Assembly (NCBI RefSeq): GCF_017353185.1
Contig: NZ_JAFMYV010000001.1
Span: forward strand, 496,001-560,000
DNA length: 64,000 bases
Source: Fibrella rubiginis
Lineage (GTDB): Bacteria > Bacteroidota > Bacteroidia > Cytophagales > Spirosomataceae
Direction: 5' to 3'
The position numbers and the translations under genes are program-made. Position 1 is the stretch's first letter. The number at the start of each line of letters is the position of its first letter. The notes under the pieces were generated by a model, which was given only the letters and a program-made list of their open reading frames with translations, did not search any database and was not told the DNA's origin. This document shows positions 1 to 8,966 of this stretch, piece after piece.

Positions 1-129
1 GTTTTTATCTTCTTGCCGGAAAGCCGCCTTGAGGTGGGTTTCTGAAAGGATAAAATCATATTCAACGGAAAATAAAACACTTCCGAGATAGGCCCGGAAA
101 ATGCTCGGCAAGTAATTAGAATAGATCAT
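1..129 (-). CDS. Hypothetical protein, N-terminal part only
   Basis: An open frame of 43 codons starts with ATG at 129 and runs off the left edge of the window without a stop. It begins one base after the TAA of the upstream TPR gene, so the two are very likely one translationally coupled unit. The visible peptide starts MIYSNYLPSIFRAYL and has no clear signal peptide. I do not recognise a family from so short a piece. The support is the absence of stops, normal-looking codon use and the tight spacing to the previous gene. Confidence 0.5.
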   Translation of the reverse strand, partial: MIYSNYLPSIFRAYLGSVLFSVEYDFILSETHLKAAFRQEDKN

Positions 130-130
130 T

Positions 131-2029
131 TTAAGTAAGGTTTAGTGTGTGCTCGTTGTAACTTTGGGCTACCCTTCCCCACTCATCGCGGGCTTCCCCA
201 TATCGGCCCTGCTTTTCTAAAATAAAGGACATGTTATGGCGTGCTAAAACGTGCTTACCGTCCTTATTGATTGCCATCCGGTAACATTCTTTGGCTTCTT
301 CCAACTCACCGGAATCTAAGTACACGTTTCCCTTTAGGTAAAATACCTCAGCCATTCGTTCCTCTTCCTTGTCAGCAACGGGCGCTGTTTTTACGTATTT
401 ATCCATCGCTTTTTCGCAAACTTCCAAGGCATCTTTTGTTTTCTTCTGACCCGACAGCAGACTCACTAAAGCTTCAATAACCTGGTAGCTGGTGGAGTCG
501 AGCCGGAAAGCCGCCCGATAATGGTCTTCAGCTTTCGGAAACATCCGTTTGTCAGTGTTAAGATGCCCCAGCCAGATGTGAGCCAGGACCTGATGGTTAC
601 CCAATACGGCCAGCGCTTTTTTCAAATAGTTCTCCGACTGTTCATACTGGTATTGACAGGAGAGAGCAATGCCTACATAAACAAGTGAATACGGATCTGG
701 AGCCGATTTATTGTTTTTTAAGTAAACCTTATAGGTAGTCACGGCTTTTTCCCATATATGCCTGTCATACATGGCATCAGCAATTTTTCGGGTATTCTCC
801 GAAGCAGGAGCCGCATCAATCGTTTTCTGCCAATAATTCCATACATCAGTTACGTCTTCGTTCAGGTCCAGCAATAGCTGTCCTGCTTTATACTCAAGAT
901 CGGCCAGTTCTTGTTTTCTTTTTGTAAGATCATCAGTCAGCTGGGAGACATTAGCCTCACTGGATTTATCGACAGACTCTTTTATTGTCGGGCCAGTATC
1001 ATCAGCCTGTTTTATTCTCTCTTCAAGATCAGTAGTTTGTTGCTGTGTGGTGATAATCTGCTGCGTTGTGTAATGGAGAGAAGTACGTAAATTCTCCCGT
1101 TCTTTATCGTACTTTTTTACTTCATGATATGCTTTTGCCAGAGGCACATAAATGGACTGCTGATCGGGTTTGATGCGTTTGGCGTTTTCGTAAGCTTCAA
1201 TGGCTTTTTCATACTGCTTAAGCCTTGCCTGATTATCGCCGATTAGTAAATCCCTGTTCAGGGGCAGAACAAGGTCGGGTTTTGCCTGAAGCGTATCTAT
1301 AACGTACTGTTGATAGTGTTCCTGCTCGGTTTTGCCCTGCATACCGCCAATCTTTTGAAGAATTTCATAGGCCAGTTTGGGGGACGGATTTTTTGACAGA
1401 CTGATTTTATATTTTTCAAATGCTTCTGCGTCCTGCACTTTTATGTAAAGCGCATGGCCCCAGCCAGCATATGCTTCTGCATAATCCGGCTCTTTTTCAA
1501 TTGCTTTGACAAAGGAAACTATGGCTAGGTCCGGCTTCTTCCGCTCTAAACACAACCTGCCCATATAGTTCGCCAACCAGGCAACCGAGTTGATGCCTTC
1601 AATTGCTGGGGGTATGGATGACTGAGCGTATATTTTTTCGAGTTCAGTTATATAATCCGCCACCTTAGCCCTATCGACACTTAGTTCAATGGCCTTGATG
1701 AGTTCATCCACACTAGTCTTAAAAATAGCTTCCTCGATGTTTCGTTTGAACACCTCGGCTTCCTCATCTCTACCCAATTGGCGCAGGCAGCCACCAATAG
1801 AGGCCAGAATCAGTTGATTATCGGGCAGTTCAAGATTAGCGTCTTCAAATATTTTCTTAGCCTCTTCATACTTTTCTTCCAAAAAATAAGCGTTTCCCCA
1901 GCCTAACCAGGCATTCTGGTTTTTGGGGTCCTGTGCAATCAACTCCGAATAGAGCCGCCGGGCTTCTGCATAATTTTTGTCCACAATAAATTGGGCGCCT
2001 TGAGCCAATAGCGCTGTTACAGTATCCAT
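131..2029 (-). CDS. Tetratricopeptide repeat protein with central coiled coil
   Basis: A 632-residue protein with no signal peptide. TPR-like helical pairs are visible at about residues 20-95, 160-225 and 265-305, and again from about 400 to 620 (for example AYAGWGHALY and VLARHNMSFILEKQGRYGEA). Between them, about 305-395, is a charged, glutamine-rich stretch with heptad character that should form a coiled coil. TPR arrays bind partner proteins, but no catalytic domain shows which partner. The partial gene at the left edge follows after a single base and is the best clue to its role. The protein is probably cytoplasmic. An assembly or scaffold role is inference. Confidence 0.85.
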   Translation of the reverse strand: MDTVTALLAQGAQFIVDKNYAEARRLYSELIAQDPKNQNAWLGWGNAYFLEEKYEEAKKIFEDANLELPDNQLILASIGGCLRQLGRDEEAEVFKRNIEEAIFKTSVDELIKAIELSVDRAKVADYITELEKIYAQSSIPPAIEGINSVAWLANYMGRLCLERKKPDLAIVSFVKAIEKEPDYAEAYAGWGHALYIKVQDAEAFEKYKISLSKNPSPKLAYEILQKIGGMQGKTEQEHYQQYVIDTLQAKPDLVLPLNRDLLIGDNQARLKQYEKAIEAYENAKRIKPDQQSIYVPLAKAYHEVKKYDKERENLRTSLHYTTQQIITTQQQTTDLEERIKQADDTGPTIKESVDKSSEANVSQLTDDLTKRKQELADLEYKAGQLLLDLNEDVTDVWNYWQKTIDAAPASENTRKIADAMYDRHIWEKAVTTYKVYLKNNKSAPDPYSLVYVGIALSCQYQYEQSENYLKKALAVLGNHQVLAHIWLGHLNTDKRMFPKAEDHYRAAFRLDSTSYQVIEALVSLLSGQKKTKDALEVCEKAMDKYVKTAPVADKEEERMAEVFYLKGNVYLDSGELEEAKECYRMAINKDGKHVLARHNMSFILEKQGRYGEARDEWGRVAQSYNEHTLNLT

Positions 2030-2480
2030 AGACAGTAATTTATATGAAGTAATACAGATGTTTGCTAAAAAATAAAGAATTAATTTACAGGCTAGGAATT
2101 ATTTCTAGTTTCCGGCGTACTTCTCGCATCTTGACGCACCATTTGCTGGAATTACAACTCATATGATCTGGTGGGCAAGGACCTTCAGTCCACTTTTAAT
2201 CTGGTTAAATACCAGTTTGGTGCTACCTGCCATGTCCGCGCACTGAACAGCACTGACTATCTCTATCAGGAGCTGTTGACCAATCTGCCCAAGATAGATT
2301 ATAAGGAGTGGCTATTGCTCTAATGTCACACGAATCCGGCCGATAAGTTGGGGTCGATGAAGGCCTAGCGGGCCGTTTTCGATTGCATGATGTCCAAAGC
2401 CTCAGGTGATTTTGTAGCTTAATTAGACCTAGTTCAAGACCCTTACCAGACGGTTCGTAGTTCATGCGTATTTTGCGGCT
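2030..2480. other. 451-bp gap between the TPR gene and the epimerase gene
   Basis: The gap separates divergent genes, so it should hold both promoters. No good TTG-N20-TANNTTTG pair is seen on either strand; the nearest is TATTTTG at 2469-2475, one base short, just before the epimerase ATG. The middle part (2135-2323) reads like a piece of protein and is listed separately. The rest shows nothing I can name. Confidence 0.4.
2135..2323 (+). pseudogene. Coding-like fragment, possible C-terminal remnant of a lost gene
   Basis: Between a TGA at 2132 and a TAA at 2321 one frame is open for 62 codons and reads like real protein: it includes YNSYDLVGKDLQSTFNLVKY and ends DYKEWLLL. It has no ATG in frame. 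The first plausible start is GTG at 2171, which would give about 50 residues. The composition (regular D, K, L and Y, no low-complexity runs) is unlike the shadow frames around it. It could be the tail of a deleted gene or a very small GTG-start gene. I do not recognise the family. Confidence 0.3.
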
Positions 2481-3584
2481 ATGAAAATTACCGGCGTAAC
2501 GCTCTACCAATATAACATTTCGCTGAAGGCACCCATCACCATTTCGCTCGGTACCATCGACGCGGCGCGGAACATGCTCGTGCAGATCGACACCGACGAA
2601 GGACTGACGGGCTGGGGCGAAGGGTCGCCGTTTTGGATGATCGTGGGCGAAACGCAGGCGTCGGGGCTGGCGGCGGCGCAGGACATGGCACGGCTGCTCT
2701 TGAATCGTGATCCGCTTGATATTGAGGGGTGTATGGCCACGCTGCTGCGGTATCTGCCCGGCCACCCCACCACCCGCTCGGCGTTTGATATGGCCCTCTA
2801 TGACCTCGCCGCCAAACGGGCCAACATGCCGCTGTATCAGTACCTCGGCGGCAGCAACCGCACCCTCGTCACCGACGAAACGATCTACCTCAACGACCCC
2901 GAACGCATGGCCGACGATGCCCGCCGCATTGAAGCCAACGGGGCCGAAGCCATCAAAATCAAAGTAGGCACCACCGCCCAGGCCGACCTTGATAGGCTGG
3001 CGATGATCCGGCAGGCCATCCGCTACGAAACGCCCATCCGCCTCGACGCCAATCAGGGCTGGGACGTGCCCACTGCCCGCACCGTGCTCGGGGCCATCGG
3101 CGACTGGAACGTGCAGTATTGCGAACAGCCCCTGCGCCGTACCGACATTGCCGGTTTGCGCAGCCTGCGGCAATCCGTCAACGTACCCATCATGGCCGAC
3201 GAATCGCTGTTCGACGCGACCGATGCCCTGCGGCTGGTGCGCGAAGACGCCGTGGATTACTTCAACATCAAGCTCTCGAAAAGTGGAGGTATTTTGGAAG
3301 CGCTGAAGATCAACGCCATTGCCGAGGCGGCGGGTATGGCCTGTATGCTGGGCTGCATGTCGGAGTCGCGGCTGGCCTTAACGGCCAATGCCCATTTCGC
3401 GTCGGCGAAACAAAATGTACGTTTCTTGGACCTGGACGCCTGTTTTGAACACGCCGAAGACCCCGTGCTGGGTGGCATCGTTTATGACGGCTACCTCATC
3501 ACCCTGCCTGACACCCCCGGTATTGGTGCCGAGATTGACCCGGCGTTTTTGGCGGGGTGTGAGAAAAAAAAGTTTCAAGTCTAA
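2481..3584 (+). CDS. Mandelate racemase / muconate lactonizing enzyme family, dipeptide epimerase-like
   Basis: A 367-residue enolase-superfamily enzyme. The N-terminal capping domain (about 1-125) is followed by the barrel with the expected catalytic set: the KxK pair K159/K161 (AIKIKVG), metal ligands D189 (LDANQGW), E215 (YCEQPL) and D240 (MADESL), and a lysine on the opposite face in NIKLSKSGG (264-267). These enzymes remove the alpha proton of a carboxylate substrate. The KxK spacing and the sequence around it suggest the L-Ala-D/L-Glu or related dipeptide epimerases, which recycle peptidoglycan peptides, but substrate cannot be read from sequence. The last codons (KKFQV and stop) lie inside a long inverted repeat, so the native C-terminus may have been replaced by repeat sequence. 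Confidence 0.88.
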   Translation: MKITGVTLYQYNISLKAPITISLGTIDAARNMLVQIDTDEGLTGWGEGSPFWMIVGETQASGLAAAQDMARLLLNRDPLDIEGCMATLLRYLPGHPTTRSAFDMALYDLAAKRANMPLYQYLGGSNRTLVTDETIYLNDPERMADDARRIEANGAEAIKIKVGTTAQADLDRLAMIRQAIRYETPIRLDANQGWDVPTARTVLGAIGDWNVQYCEQPLRRTDIAGLRSLRQSVNVPIMADESLFDATDALRLVREDAVDYFNIKLSKSGGILEALKINAIAEAAGMACMLGCMSESRLALTANAHFASAKQNVRFLDLDACFEHAEDPVLGGIVYDGYLITLPDTPGIGAEIDPAFLAGCEKKKFQV

Positions 3585-3662
3585 AGTCCAAGGTTTAAAG
3601 TTGCTTCGCGTATTATTTACAGAGCGCGAACAACTTTAAACCTTGGACTTTAGACTTGAAAC
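3572..3662. repeat. Long inverted repeat at the epimerase stop codon
   Basis: Arms 3572-3603 and 3631-3662 are perfect reverse complements over 32 bp, and six more base pairs (TTCGCG/CGCGAA) extend inward with a one-base bulge. The arms are A/T-rich and built of TTTAAA and TTGAAC-like words that recur at 24487, 26350, 42661, 51675 and 52904. The stop codon of the epimerase (3582-3584) is inside the left arm. No U tract follows. Confidence 0.95.
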
Positions 3663-3679
3663 GTCAAACTCACCCGCCC

Positions 3680-4243
3680 ATGCCCGTAACTATTACCACG
3701 ACCCAAACTGACGACGACCTGCGCGGGCTGCTGGCGCTGCAACGGCGTAATCAGGTCAAAAATGTACCGCTGGCAGTGCAGCAGGAGCAGGGGTTTGTCA
3801 CGCTGTTGTACACGTTTGAGCAGATCAAACGGATGCACGAGGCAGCGCCGAGCGTCATTGCCAAAGACGGCGACGAGGTGGTGGGCTACGCCATTACGAC
3901 CCTGCCCGCCGTTCGCGCCCATATTCCTGAACTGGAGAGTCTGTTTCAACTCATCGACACGATTGATTACCAGGGCAAGCCGCTGGGCGAATACCCGTAC
4001 TATGTGGTGGGGCAGGTGTGCGTAGGGGAGGGGTACCGGGGACAGGGTATTTTCGACGCGATGTATGCCCACCATAAAAGCCTGTTTCAGGATCGGTATC
4101 GCCTGTTTATCACCGATATTTCGTCCCGCAACACGCGGTCTATGCGGGCACACGAACGGGTAGGCTTCCGGGCGGTACACACCTTTCATGAACCCGCCGC
4201 CGATGAATCCTGGACCGTGGTGGTCTGGGACTGGCAGGCGTAG
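3680..4243 (+). CDS. GNAT-family N-acetyltransferase
   Basis: A 187-residue protein starting at the ATG at 3680 (MPVTITTTQ). An in-frame TTG at 3656 is possible but sits inside the inverted repeat. The acetyl-CoA binding motif A is clear in the second half (CVGEGYRGQGIFDAMYAHH), with the usual Q/R-x-x-G-x-G/A core, followed by a strand with ITDISSRNTRSMRAHERVGF, the typical motif B with the N and R of the acceptor side. The enzyme should transfer an acetyl group from acetyl-CoA to an amine; the acceptor is unknown. It is close behind the epimerase but separated from it by the hairpin. Confidence 0.85.
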   Translation: MPVTITTTQTDDDLRGLLALQRRNQVKNVPLAVQQEQGFVTLLYTFEQIKRMHEAAPSVIAKDGDEVVGYAITTLPAVRAHIPELESLFQLIDTIDYQGKPLGEYPYYVVGQVCVGEGYRGQGIFDAMYAHHKSLFQDRYRLFITDISSRNTRSMRAHERVGFRAVHTFHEPAADESWTVVVWDWQA

Positions 4244-4274
4244 ATTTTGGCCGACGATTCCTTTTTTACCCACT

Positions 4275-5564
4275 ATGCACAAAACCCTCTGCCTCTGTTT
4301 ACTATCGTCGTCGCTGCTGGCTCAACCCGGACCTTCGCCAGCCACAAGCGGCAAACCACAGCAGTTCTATTCTACATCGTCGGTGGCGAAACAGGGGTTT
4401 TCGGCGCAGCGGCTGCAACGGCTCGACAGTCTCTTGCAGGGGTTTGTCGACAAAGGTATTGCGCCGAACGCGGTGGCACTCGTGGCGCGCAACGGCGTGA
4501 TTGTGCATCATAAAGCCTACGGATACAGCAACGTAGCCAAGCGCATTCCATCTCGTACCACCGATATTTACCGGATCGCCTCGCAGTCAAAAGCCATTAC
4601 CACCGCCACGTTGCTGACCCTGCTGGAAGAACAGAAATTCCTGCTCGACGACCCCATTGCCAAGTACATTCCGGCGTTCAAAAGCCCTACGGTGCTGGTC
4701 AGCTACGACAAAAACGACCCCGCCAAAGGTTCTTACGAAACCCGCCCGGCCAAAACAGGCATTACCATCCGCGAACTATTGGCCCACAATGCCGGGATCC
4801 CCTACGAACACCCGCTGGATCAACGACCCGAATTTAAAGTGCCGTTTTTTGCGTCGCTGGAGGCGGACAGGCTCGAAGACGTAGTAAACAAACTAGCCAA
4901 ACGGCCCCTGCTGAAAGATCCCGGCGACGGATTTGTCTACGGCCTCAACACCGACATCATTGGGCGGCTGGTGGAAATCCTTTCCGGCGACCCCCTCGAC
5001 GTAGCCATGCGCAAGCGGGTGCTTGAGCCGCTCGGCATGAAAGATACCCACTTCTACCTGCCCGCCAACAAAGCCGCCCGGCTGGTGGAACTGTACTCGA
5101 AAGAGGCCGATGGTCCGCTGACGGTGCATACCAACGACGTGTATCGGAAGTTCGCGGTGTCGGGTGGGAAAACGTACTTTTCGGGTGGGGCGGGGCTAGT
5201 AAGTACGGTTGAGGATTACGCCAAATTTTGCCAGATGCTGCTCAACGGCGGCGAGTTCAACGGCAGGCATATTCTGGGGCGCAAAACCGTAGAGATGATG
5301 GTGCGCAACCAGATTGGCGAAGGCACCGTGTGGGACCGGCAGGACAAATTTGGCCTTGGTCTACAACTCATTACGGCTAATAGCCACTATGGCGATCAGG
5401 CCTCGCCGGGGTCATATACCTGGGGCGGCATGTACTGCTCGGAATACACCGTTGACCCTACTGAAAACGTAATTATGCTCGTTTTCACCAACGTACACCC
5501 CTACGCCCATTACAGCGAATTCGTTCGCAAATTCCGCATGGCGGTGTATCAGGCCATGGAGTAA
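4275..5564 (+). CDS. Secreted serine hydrolase, class C beta-lactamase family
   Basis: A 429-residue protein. The ATG at 4275 is chosen because it opens a signal peptide (MHKTLCLCLLSSSLLAQ); a frame beginning at 4188 would overlap the GNAT gene. The nucleophile motif SxxK is S103-Q-S-K106 (IASQSKAIT). A YGLN stretch (FVYGLNTDIIGRLVE) stands where the YxN or YSL tyrosine of the EstB-like esterases lies, and GGAGLVSTVEDYAKF is the usual third region. The family includes penicillin-binding proteins, esterases and D-aminopeptidases. Here periplasmic or surface esterase activity is more likely than true beta-lactamase activity. It ends shortly before the symporter gene (24 bp), so the two may be cotranscribed. 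Confidence 0.88.
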   Translation: MHKTLCLCLLSSSLLAQPGPSPATSGKPQQFYSTSSVAKQGFSAQRLQRLDSLLQGFVDKGIAPNAVALVARNGVIVHHKAYGYSNVAKRIPSRTTDIYRIASQSKAITTATLLTLLEEQKFLLDDPIAKYIPAFKSPTVLVSYDKNDPAKGSYETRPAKTGITIRELLAHNAGIPYEHPLDQRPEFKVPFFASLEADRLEDVVNKLAKRPLLKDPGDGFVYGLNTDIIGRLVEILSGDPLDVAMRKRVLEPLGMKDTHFYLPANKAARLVELYSKEADGPLTVHTNDVYRKFAVSGGKTYFSGGAGLVSTVEDYAKFCQMLLNGGEFNGRHILGRKTVEMMVRNQIGEGTVWDRQDKFGLGLQLITANSHYGDQASPGSYTWGGMYCSEYTVDPTENVIMLVFTNVHPYAHYSEFVRKFRMAVYQAME

Positions 5565-5588
5565 AGGGCCGGTGCTATATTTACCCGC

Positions 5589-6842
5589 ATGAAACTCACC
5601 ATTACTACCAAAATCGTTATCGGCTTTGTGCTGGGCGTACTCATTGGGCAGGTGCTCAACAGCACGTTTTCGCCCGAAGAAGCCACCGCCTACGGGGCCA
5701 AGCTGCAACTGTTCAGCAAGGTCTTCCTGAAACTCATCAAGATGATCATCGGGCCGCTGGTGTTCTCTACGCTGGTGGTGGGCATTGCCAAACTCGGTGA
5801 TTTTAAAGTCGTGGGCCGTATCGGCATCAAAACGCTGGGCTATTTCTACTTCGCCACTATCCTGTCACTCATTATTGGGCTGGTGGTGGTTAATATTACC
5901 AAGCCGGGCAGCATCCAAAGCTGGCCCCGTCCGGCGGCGGGTACGTCGCTCGGCATTGAGGGGAAGAAGCTTAATTCGCTCGAAGATTTCATTCTGCACA
6001 TTTTCCCCGATTCGGCGTTCCGGGCACTGGCCGAGAACGAAATCCTCCAGATCGTGGTGTTTTCGCTATTTTTTGGTGTGGCGCTCGGTGCCATCGGTGA
6101 TAAGGGTAAGTCGATTTTGAAAGCACTGGACGCGCTGAGCGAACTGGTTTTCAAAATGGTGGGCTACGTCATGCAACTGGCACCGTTTGCCGTGTTGGGC
6201 GCCATGGCGGCGGTGGTAGCCAGCAAGGGGCTGAGCATTCTGGTGTCGTATGCCTACCTGCTGCTGTGCTTCTACGGCGGGCTGATCTTCTTCATTTTTG
6301 TAGTGCTGCTGGCCATTTGTACGGTCATGGGCATTCCGTTTTTCCGGTTGCTGAAAGCCATGAAAGACGCGCTGTTGCTGTCGTTCAGTACGGCCTCGTC
6401 AGAGGCCTCGTTGCCGCAGCAGATCAAGATTCTGGAGAATTTCGGTATCTCCAACCGCATCATCGGGTTTGTCTTACCGCTGGGCTATTCGTTCAACCTC
6501 GACGGGTCGATGATGTACATGACCTTCGCCACGGGGTTCATTGCCCAGGCTTACGGCGTGCCGCTGACGTTGCAACAGCAAATTTTTATGCTGCTCACGC
6601 TCATGATTACCTCCAAAGGCATTGCCGGCGTACCGCGGGCCTCGCTTGTGGTCATTGCCGGCACGCTCTCGCAGTTCAACCTGCCCGTGGAAGGCTTGGC
6701 CCTGATCCTGGGTATCGACCCTTTCCTCGACATGGGCCGCTCGGCCACGTCGGTGATGGGTAACGCCGTCGCTACCAGCGTAGTAGCCAAGTGGGAAGGC
6801 GAACTTGACCTCAACCACGTACCCGTGCTGGACGAAGCGTAA
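5589..6842 (+). CDS. Sodium/proton-dicarboxylate or glutamate symporter (GltP/DctA family)
   Basis: A 417-residue inner-membrane protein with about eight membrane segments and the family landmarks in order: the serine-rich hairpin motif STASSEASLP, the NxDG-like FNLDGSMMY in segment 7, the second hairpin GIAGVPRAS, and DMGRSATSVMGNAVATSVVAKWEGEL in segment 8. These form the substrate and sodium sites in GltPh. Here the usual INMDGT is FNLDGS, so substrate preference may differ from standard glutamate or C4-dicarboxylate carriers. It follows the serine hydrolase by 24 bp. Confidence 0.92.
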   Translation: MKLTITTKIVIGFVLGVLIGQVLNSTFSPEEATAYGAKLQLFSKVFLKLIKMIIGPLVFSTLVVGIAKLGDFKVVGRIGIKTLGYFYFATILSLIIGLVVVNITKPGSIQSWPRPAAGTSLGIEGKKLNSLEDFILHIFPDSAFRALAENEILQIVVFSLFFGVALGAIGDKGKSILKALDALSELVFKMVGYVMQLAPFAVLGAMAAVVASKGLSILVSYAYLLLCFYGGLIFFIFVVLLAICTVMGIPFFRLLKAMKDALLLSFSTASSEASLPQQIKILENFGISNRIIGFVLPLGYSFNLDGSMMYMTFATGFIAQAYGVPLTLQQQIFMLLTLMITSKGIAGVPRASLVVIAGTLSQFNLPVEGLALILGIDPFLDMGRSATSVMGNAVATSVVAKWEGELDLNHVPVLDEA

Positions 6843-6884
6843 GTCGTACCGCAGCAGCGACTGCTAAGCCAGCAAAATGGGTTG

Positions 6885-6903
6885 TACCCCCTATTTCGGG
6901 GTA
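6885..6903 (+). terminator. Small hairpin after the symporter gene
   Basis: TACCCC (6885-6890) pairs with GGGGTA (6898-6903) around a 7-base loop, about 40 bp after the symporter stop. It has no strong U tract, so its role as a terminator is tentative. Confidence 0.35.
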
Positions 6904-7031
6904 TTCTAACCCTAGCGGATCGGCTACAGGGTAGGGCGTCGTGGCGGATTTAGTTTCGCCATCGGGCGAGATAAATATAGTGCCAATCTGGTGCAGTTGC
7001 CCTACGCGCAAGCCATATGCTAGGTATAAAA

Positions 7032-7049
7032 AAAGCCCATTTCTGGGCT
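7032..7049 (-). terminator. Intrinsic terminator for the LLM oxidoreductase
   Basis: On the minus strand AGCCCA pairs with TGGGCT around AAAT and is followed by seven or more U residues (the A run ends at 7033 on the plus strand). It lies about 70 bp after the stop of the LLM gene. Confidence 0.75.
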
Positions 7050-7120
7050 AAGGAGGGCGTTTTTGGTTCTGTTACTTGATCGGAACCGGACAACAGGTTG
7101 TTCGGTGTCAGCGCAGCCAG

Positions 7121-8143
7121 TCACCGTAGCAACGGTGCCACCCGCGTACCCAGCAGGTCAATGGCGTGCATGAGTTTTTCGTGGGGTTGGCTGGCCACGT
7201 CGAGCTGGAACGTCACGCGCGAAATGCCCCCCAGGGCCTCGCTGTGGCGGATAATTTTTTGCGCTACTTCCTCCGGATTACCAATCAGCAACGCCCCCAA
7301 CGGACCCAGTTGGGCGTTGAACGCTGCCCGCGAAACGGGTGGCCCACCACGCTCACGCGACCGTTTATTGAAGGTGCGTTCATAGCCCGGAAATGACGAT
7401 TCTATGGCTTCTTCGCTTGTTTCGGCTACGTACCCTAGCGAATGCAACCCCACCTGTAGCTGCTCTGGGGCGTGCCCCGCCCGGCGACCGGCTTCGCGAT
7501 ACAGGTCAACAAGGGGGCGAAAACGGTGGGTATCGCCGCCAATAATGGCCACCATCAGGGGCAGGCCCAGCGTACCGGCCCGCACAAACGAGGCCGGCGT
7601 GCCACCTACGCCCAGCCAGATCGGTAGCGGGTTTTGCATGGGCCGGGGGTAAATGCCCTGTCCCGTCAGGGCTGGCCGGAATTGGCCTTTCCAGCGCACC
7701 TGCTCATGGTCGCGAACGGTGAGCAGCAGGTCCAGTTTTTCGGCAAAGAGGGCATCGTAATCGTTCAGGTCGAACCCAAACAGCGGAAAGGCTTCAATGG
7801 ATGAACCACGACCTACCACCATTTCGGCCCGCCCCTGCGCGATCAGATCGAGGGTAGCAAATTCCTGAAATACGCGCACCGGGTCGGCGGCACTGAGCAC
7901 CGTAACGGCGCTGGTGAGCCGAATCCGTTTGGTGCGGGCGGCCGCAGCCGCCAGAATCACGGCCGGTGCCGAGTCAAGGAATTCGGCGCGGTGGTGTTCA
8001 CCAATGCCAAAGACATCCAGCCCCACCTCGTCGGCCCGTTCAATGCGGTCCAGCAACTGACCCATGGCGACCGCGCCGCTGATGATGGTGCCACTGCCGT
8101 TGTCGAGCACATTGGTGGCGAAACTGTCGATACCAATTTCCAT
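7121..8143 (-). CDS. LLM-class flavin-dependent oxidoreductase (luciferase-like)
   Basis: A 340-residue protein of the bacterial luciferase-like family. It opens with the first beta strand (MEIGIDSFATN), then GLDVFGIGEHHR, the EHH motif near the flavin, IRLTSAVTVLSAADPVRVFQEFATLDLIAQGRAEM and the phosphate-binding VVGRGSS. The central WLGVGGTPASFVRAGTLGLPL stretch and the C-terminal NPEEVAQKI are also standard. Enzymes of this type use reduced FMN and oxygen or reduce F420-like cofactors; no F420 genes are nearby, so FMN is more likely. The azoreductase gene just upstream could supply reduced flavin, but the hairpin between them makes a shared transcript uncertain. Confidence 0.88.
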   Translation of the reverse strand: MEIGIDSFATNVLDNGSGTIISGAVAMGQLLDRIERADEVGLDVFGIGEHHRAEFLDSAPAVILAAAAARTKRIRLTSAVTVLSAADPVRVFQEFATLDLIAQGRAEMVVGRGSSIEAFPLFGFDLNDYDALFAEKLDLLLTVRDHEQVRWKGQFRPALTGQGIYPRPMQNPLPIWLGVGGTPASFVRAGTLGLPLMVAIIGGDTHRFRPLVDLYREAGRRAGHAPEQLQVGLHSLGYVAETSEEAIESSFPGYERTFNKRSRERGGPPVSRAAFNAQLGPLGALLIGNPEEVAQKIIRHSEALGGISRVTFQLDVASQPHEKLMHAIDLLGTRVAPLLR

Positions 8144-8160
8144 ATAAGTCGTAAGTCGAT

Positions 8161-8242
8161 AGTCTGGAAAGCCGTATGTAGTGTTGCTGACGCAAGCGTA
8201 GAGGCTGCCTGCCGAAGGCGACTACATACGGCTTTCCAGACT
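8161..8242. repeat. Inverted repeat directly after the azoreductase stop
   Basis: Arms 8161-8182 and 8221-8242 are perfect complements over 22 bp (core GGAAAGCCGTATG). The edge is 2 bp from the azoreductase stop at 8245. The 38-base loop contains GCTGACGCAAGC, a word also found in the loop at 15236 and next to the repeats at 17271 and 41263. Confidence 0.92.
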
Positions 8243-8244
8243 AG

Positions 8245-8862
8245 TTATACCGCCAGCAATTGCTCGACATTGATACTGGCCAGGGCTTTTTCCATGGCCG
8301 TTTCTTTCAGCCCAGGGATAGACGTGCCTTCAACGCGCACCACGCTTACGTCGGTAAGGCCCAACAGACCCAAAGCAGTTTTCAGGTAAGGCACTACAAA
8401 GTCGATAGCCGCACCTGGCCCTTCCGAGAAGATCCCGCCGCTCGCCACGGCCAGGTATACTTTCTTGCCCGGCTCAATCAAGCCTTCGGGACCGTTGGCG
8501 GTGTACCGGAAAGTAACACCCGCGCGGGCGATGTGGTCGATCCATGCTTTCAGCGTCGACGAAACGCCGAAGTTATAAACGGGCACACCAATCACAATGG
8601 CGTCGGCGGCCTGTAGCTCAGCAATGGCCTGATCGGAGTGACGAACGGCTTCCTGCTGCTCCGGGCTGCGGTTTTCGGTTGGGGTGAAGAACGATTGCAG
8701 GTGAACCTCTTCCAGGTGTGGAAACGGTTTGTCTGTGAGGTCGTGCACCGTGACGGTGCTGTTGGGGTTGGCGTTCTGAAGCTGGTCAACAATGGCGTTA
8801 CCTAATTGGATACTGGCCGATGCCCATTTACGAGGGCTGGAGATAAGGTGCAAAATGTTCAT
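8245..8862 (-). CDS. azoR: FMN-dependent NADH-azoreductase
   Basis: A 205-residue flavodoxin-like protein, starting at the ATG at 8862 (MNILHLISSPRK). The upstream in-frame start would put it into the HxlR promoter region. The FMN phosphate loop is SSPRKWASAS near the N-terminus, followed by the family's VIGVPVYNFGVSSTLKAWIDHIARAG, which binds flavin and forms the dimer, and LAVASGGIFSEGPGAAIDF near the second flavin contact. It reduces quinones and azo dyes by two electrons using NADH and usually protects against quinone or thiol stress. It is divergent from an HxlR-type regulator, the common arrangement for this pair. Confidence 0.9.
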   Translation of the reverse strand: MNILHLISSPRKWASASIQLGNAIVDQLQNANPNSTVTVHDLTDKPFPHLEEVHLQSFFTPTENRSPEQQEAVRHSDQAIAELQAADAIVIGVPVYNFGVSSTLKAWIDHIARAGVTFRYTANGPEGLIEPGKKVYLAVASGGIFSEGPGAAIDFVVPYLKTALGLLGLTDVSVVRVEGTSIPGLKETAMEKALASINVEQLLAV

Positions 8863-8966
8863 GCAACGTTGGTTGTAAAGCGTAAGTTGGAATAAAGCGT
8901 GTGCGTAACAACCCTGCTTTCGCACCGTTGCTACACTAACAGAACAAAGTTGTTGGCAAAAAGTGG

